A stretch of 64,000 bases of DNA from Pinus tabuliformis. Lineage: Eukaryota; Streptophyta; Pinopsida; Pinales; Pinaceae. The stretch covers positions 90,380,988 to 90,444,987 of the forward strand of contig CM062820.1 in assembly GCA_031772625.1 (NCBI GenBank), written 5' to 3'. Under the pieces are notes generated by a model. It saw only the letters and a list, made by a program, of their open reading frames with translations. It made no database searches and had not been told where the DNA came from. Shown here in pieces: positions 59,939 through 64,000 of this stretch (the first letter of the stretch is position 1; each line of letters starts with the position of its first letter). The translations under genes and the position numbers were made by a program.

Positions 59939-60384
59939 ATGGGCGTGCTTATTCATCTGTTTTCCGAGATATGTATGATATACATTGACTTTGATGATTA
60001 TTATTTCTATGAATATCATTATCTCTATATCGACGAGTGGAAATGGGGATTGATTGATTGGATGATGGTATCGAATTTAATGATTTTCGCTTCGATTGTG
60101 CTGCTCGTCCTTTTTCTGGGCTGTGCGGCTTTAGCCGGCCAGAGTATTCAGGAGTTTGTGGCTCACAGAATTCGGTTGCTCCTATTCCGGACAGAATACC
60201 AAAGCCCCAAATTTGTGGTTCTGTGGGAAGCAGTCGAAGAGCACGCTCTGCGATCATGGATCACGGTACGGACGCACCAGCCCCATTACATCATCGCCCG
60301 ATCAGTCCTGTCCTGAGCAGGCGTGGAATTTCAAATTCTTTGCTTGTGAAATGTGGAATTTCAAATTCTTTGCTTGTGAAATGA
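59939..60384 (+). other. GC-richer segment with overlapping open frames
   Basis: Three plus-strand frames are open across much of 59939-60384, and a minus-strand frame covers 60257-59949. The frame from the ATG at 59939 to 60316 would have one membrane-like segment (MIFASIVLLVLFLGCAALAG). The frame at 60058-60384 is Pro/Ser/Arg-rich (GISNSLLVK occurs twice because of a 30-bp tandem repeat at 60324-60383). CpG is noticeably more frequent than in neighbouring DNA. It could be a first exon or promoter region of an unrecognised gene. I cannot choose a frame. Confidence 0.3.
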
Positions 60385-60459
60385 AAATTTGATGAGGTTT
60401 TTTTCATTTTTCATGCCCTTCATTTTAAGTTCTACACAAATTTGGAAGCGTCAAACTCC

Positions 60460-61010
60460 CTTATTTGAAAATTATCTTTCAACTACTATAATATAAAGTA
60501 TAAATATTGGGAAAAAAACTATTACACTGAAATGATGGCCTTTGTCTTCTTTTAGAGATAGCCCTGGGAAAATGAGTGAGTTTTGACATATATATCGGAT
60601 TCTTCATTGGTTATTCAATCTTCTTTTAGAGATAGTCGTGGGAAAATGAGTGAGTTTCAGACATATATAGGATTCTTCCTTGGTTATTATTTGAAAATTA
60701 TCTTTCAACTACTATAATATAAAGTATAAATATTGGGAAAAAAACTATTATACTGAAATGATGGCCTTTGTCTCCTTTTAGAGATAGCCCTGGGAAAATG
60801 AGTGAATTTTGACATATATATCGGATTCTTCATTGGTTATTGAAATGATGGCCTTTGTCTCCTTTTAGAGATAGCCCTAGGAAAATGAGTGAATTTTGAC
60901 ATATATATCGGATTCTTCATTGGTTATTCAATCTTCTTTTAGAGATAGTCGTGGGAAAATGAGTGAGTTTCAGACATATATAGGATTCTTCCTCGGTTAT
61001 TCAATCAAGG
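60460..61010. repeat. Complex nested tandem duplication
   Basis: Units of about 80 bp with CTTTTAGAGATAG(C/T)C(C/G)TG and GGAAAATGAGTGA occur five times from about 60548. A larger unit starting TTATTTGAAAATTATC occurs at about 60461 and 60687. Confidence 0.85.
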
Positions 61011-61110
61011 AAAGGGAAGATACAAATTCACTAGATTCCACTAGAAGATTTGGTAAATCAGTGAAAATAGGCATCAGAGGTTTGAGACAATATCATTTAC
61101 TCATTTAATT

Positions 61111-61625
61111 GTGAAACAATATCTTGGTTCCGCTAGATGAACTATTTTGGAAGACTCTATATCTCAAACCTTGATTGTATTTTAGAAGACTCTATATCTT
61201 GAACCTTGATACAATCAAGGTATTCTATCTTTTGATTTGATGTCTAGTTTTGATTAGTCATATTCACTAATTTTTTATTGTCTAATTATAATATATATTC
61301 CTTATAACTCAAAATTGCCATGAGATTTATATTATGGAGGCTTATTTTGCGAGGAAAGTTTCTAGAGTGGACTGTAGGGCTCATGTAATCATGAAACAAT
61401 ATCTTGGTTTTGCTGGATGAATTATTTTGGAAGACTCTATATCTAGAACTTTGATACAATCAAGATATTCTATCTTTTGATTTGATGTCTAGTTTTGATG
61501 AGTCATTTTCACTAATTTTTTATTTTCTAATTATAATATATATTCCTTATAACTCAAAACTGCCATGAGATTTATATTATGGGGACTTATTTAGGGAGGA
61601 AAGCTTCTAGAGGGGACTCTAGGGT
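61111..61625. repeat. 280-bp tandem duplication
   Basis: (G/A)TGAAACAATATCTTGGTT starts at 61111 and 61391. The copies share TTTTGATTTGATGTCTAG and TATATTCCTTATAACTC. Confidence 0.85.
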
Positions 61626-62992
61626 GGGATATTTCATTTTTGTGATCCACATGTATTTAGGGCAAAATATTAGTCTTTTTACTTTCAACTACCTTTGTAC
61701 TCGTGCTTAAAGCACATTAGGCATGTGATTTCCAGATGTGATTTCTATTCTTTTTTTGAATAGAAATTGCAATTTTTTCCACAAGGAGATTTAAAAAAAA
61801 ACTATATAGAACTTTAGCATATAGCTTCCACTTGATACCAGAAAATATGTCACTATCACCATGCCCTCTTTATACTCATTAGGATATGTTAGGATATGTA
61901 GTAGCATTCGATATGCATCCCTGTATTATCTGTAAATATATCATAACATTTAAAATTCCTCATTGTATTATTTGGAAAAAATGTTGTTTATTATGAACAG
62001 TGGAAGCAGAAAGAAGAACAAAGACTATGTAGAGAATCTTCAATATATATGCAAACCTAACTAAAATGAGTTCCCATGGGCCATTAAAAAATAAATTTCT
62101 ATAATAACAAATCAAGTGAATCAATAGAAATTGTGTTGAGAGACCATTGACATTCTTGACAATTACTACAAACTAATTCCAATGTGTTTTCCTCAAACAT
62201 AAGTTGCAAAATAGAATACTAACGCTTAATACAACATGACAATCCATAACTTGAATACCTGAAAAGGTGCTAAAAAACTAATTATACCTCAACATACAAC
62301 ATAATGAGTGATTTATATAATGATTTGACACTCGGGATCTAACAAGGCCAACCAAATGAAAGAGATTGGTGAAGTAGGGCTATAAAGGCCCAACACGTTC
62401 AAGCGGCTACTTTATATGGAAAAGGAAATGTCAAATCCTTGGGCAGTTATCACCTAGGCTTCTCTATATTAATCAATTTAATTCAATGTAGTTATATCTT
62501 AAAAGGTTGTATGTTCGGTTGTGGTCCAACAAGAAGTTGGGGCACTTGCAGTGAATGTGCTAATGGACGAGGACATGAGATCAATTTTTGATGATTTTGA
62601 TGGGATGAATACCCCTTAATTGTCATAGCTTTGAACAAGACATTGTGTTTCTCGGGATAAAGAATAATTTAACTTGAAAAAAATACTAAATAAAATTAAA
62701 TAATTGAAAATAAAAACTAATTTCATAAATAAAACTAAAACCATTTCTTAAAAATAACTGAGTAATTAGAAACTATTACATTTTACTATCTCTCCAATTT
62801 CATTTAAACAAAATTTGCATGTTCATAACTTTAACATAGATCGGAAAACCACGCAATAGGCAATGAAAGCGAAATTTCAAATTCTGAGAGACAAACCAAA
62901 AGACCATGGAACAACAATTCAAATTATGATGGGTAGTGGTCAAATTTAATACTTCACTAGGTTGTCGACGGTTCAAATCTTATTAGGAATAT
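61626..62992. other. AT-rich intergenic DNA
   Basis: I see no gene. A tRNA B-box-like GGTTCAAATCT lies at 62971-62981, too weak to call a SINE. Confidence 0.4.
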
Positions 62993-64000
62993 GTTGGGAA
63001 TTTTATGTTTAATTCCAAAACAAAATAACTTGAACAGAACAGACAAAATGCTCTGTTTTAACCACAGGATCAAAAATTTGTTTGCTGAAGAAGAACAGAG
63101 TTTTTCACACACGTAAAAAGATTTCTATTCATTAATAAATACTGCCTGTTACAAACTTCTTCCTCTTCCTGAGGGATTACACCAGGAACACTTCAGTTCC
63201 AAAAAAAAAGGATTTACTCTGTCCCTTCTGAAAATTTTACACTACTGTGTGTAAAAAATTTCTTACATTTACTGTTGTAAAAAAAACTTTCGTTTCATTC
63301 ACGTTGCTGCAAATTTCATTTCAATGTTTTACAAAAACAAAACCATTACACTTGCTTCACAATGTTGTGTGTATTACATTCAACCTGCTGTAAAAATTCT
63401 TCTTACATTCGCTCTGCTATGAGTTCCCTTTTGTTCTTTCAACAAACAGCTACAAAAAAAAACTTCACGCTGTTGCGTGCTTCCCTTTCATATGCAATGA
63501 ACAACAACAACTTTTCTTTCTCGCTGCTGCAAGCTTCACATTGCAAGTTCATTGCATATACAATAATACAACAAAAAAAAACATAACAATACTATTACCT
63601 ATTGCCATACTCCCGACAATAATAAAAAAACATTAAAATTAAAACTTCTACCTACATTTACGACAACAGTAAATTTTATTAAATGCTTTACTAATACAAA
63701 CAGCGGTCAAAACGAAACTTCTACTTCACATCAGCTCCATGTGCAGGCCTGTACCTAGCTTTGGTTTCAATCGATGGTGGAAAGCCTTGATTTCAATCGA
63801 ACGGCTATCGCTTGCTTAATCCACACAAACTTTATGCTCCGATGAAAACCGCTTTGGTAAAACTGTTGTGCACGTGTGAGCTGGTGTACATTATCGCTGC
63901 CCTTCGGAGGAAAACCACCACTCGGTGAAAAGCGGTGCGATGGGAGTACTGGCGGTTTTGCAAAAACAGCGCTGCACGGCAGTTGGAATTAATATTTCAA
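62993..64000. repeat. LTR-like repeat running to the window edge
   Basis: It starts TGTTGGGAATTTTATGTTTA and shares ordered blocks with 17547-17965. Repeated TTCACGCTGTTGCG / TTTCTCGCTGCTGCAAG-type words and A-runs mark its middle. The far end is outside the window, so a second LTR and interior may follow. Confidence 0.4.

Noticed and set aside
62960..62985. GGTTCAAATCT as a tRNA gene or SINE B-box
   Set aside because: A convincing A-box at the right spacing and a foldable cloverleaf are missing, and there is no poly(A) tail or target duplication.

Overview
This is a gene-poor, AT-rich stretch of plant nuclear DNA. The evidence is nested plant-type Ty1/copia and Ty3/gypsy LTR retrotransposons, primer-binding sites matching plant initiator-Met tRNA, decayed copies of nuclear genes for a chloroplast and a mitochondrial protein, and an RNase H remnant of plant LINE type. 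The abundance of old, degraded LTR elements and the style of the gypsy gag-protease suggest a large-genome seed plant, possibly a gymnosperm; that is inference. I see no intact host gene, no rRNA or tRNA gene that I trust, and nothing bacterial or organellar.

Left part (1-20.8 kb). A possible TRIM-like pair of short LTRs lies at 2.56-3.73 kb. A heavily mutated copia element (A, gag to RNase H) runs from 5.1 to 9.35 kb. It is followed by an unusual chimeric pseudogene at 9.68-10.43 kb that joins a piece of the chloroplast ATP synthase gamma subunit to the C-terminal two thirds of a mitochondrial dicarboxylate/tricarboxylate carrier. Next come degenerate GGTCAACCAT-type repeats (11.1-12.35, 15.25-15.6 and 19.9-20.8 kb), a LINE RNase H remnant (12.4 kb) and several unrecognised ORFs.

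Centre (20.8-47.7 kb). One tandem array rich in GGTCAACCATGGTCAACC has been split into three pieces by insertions. Copia element C (20802-36923, flanked by GGTCA) sits in it. C carries, in the last bases of its 5' LTR, an unclassified 2.15-kb insertion that includes a ~713-bp direct duplication. One copy of that duplication is interrupted by a complete 8.56-kb gypsy-type element D on the minus strand. D has gag with four zinc knuckles and a protease, but in place of reverse transcriptase and integrase it has a long decayed frame for an unrecognised, partly coiled-coil protein. The array resumes, is interrupted again by a Sirevirus-like copia element B (37378-46695) whose protease and RT active sites are destroyed, and resumes once more to 47.7 kb.

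Right part (47.7-64 kb). There is an exon-like pair at 48.5-48.84 kb and a minus-strand copia fragment E (49.46-52.77 kb). A 142-bp near-perfect hairpin lies at 53.49-53.63 kb beside a partial tandem copy. A young, 2.8-kb, non-coding LTR element H (53948-56740) has 251-bp LTRs, a TTTAT target duplication, PBS and PPT, but AG...CT termini. From 58.1 to 61.6 kb there is a dense cluster of unrelated local tandem duplications around a GC- and CpG-richer ORF segment near 60.1 kb. The window ends in an LTR-like repeat whose relative lies at 17.5 kb.
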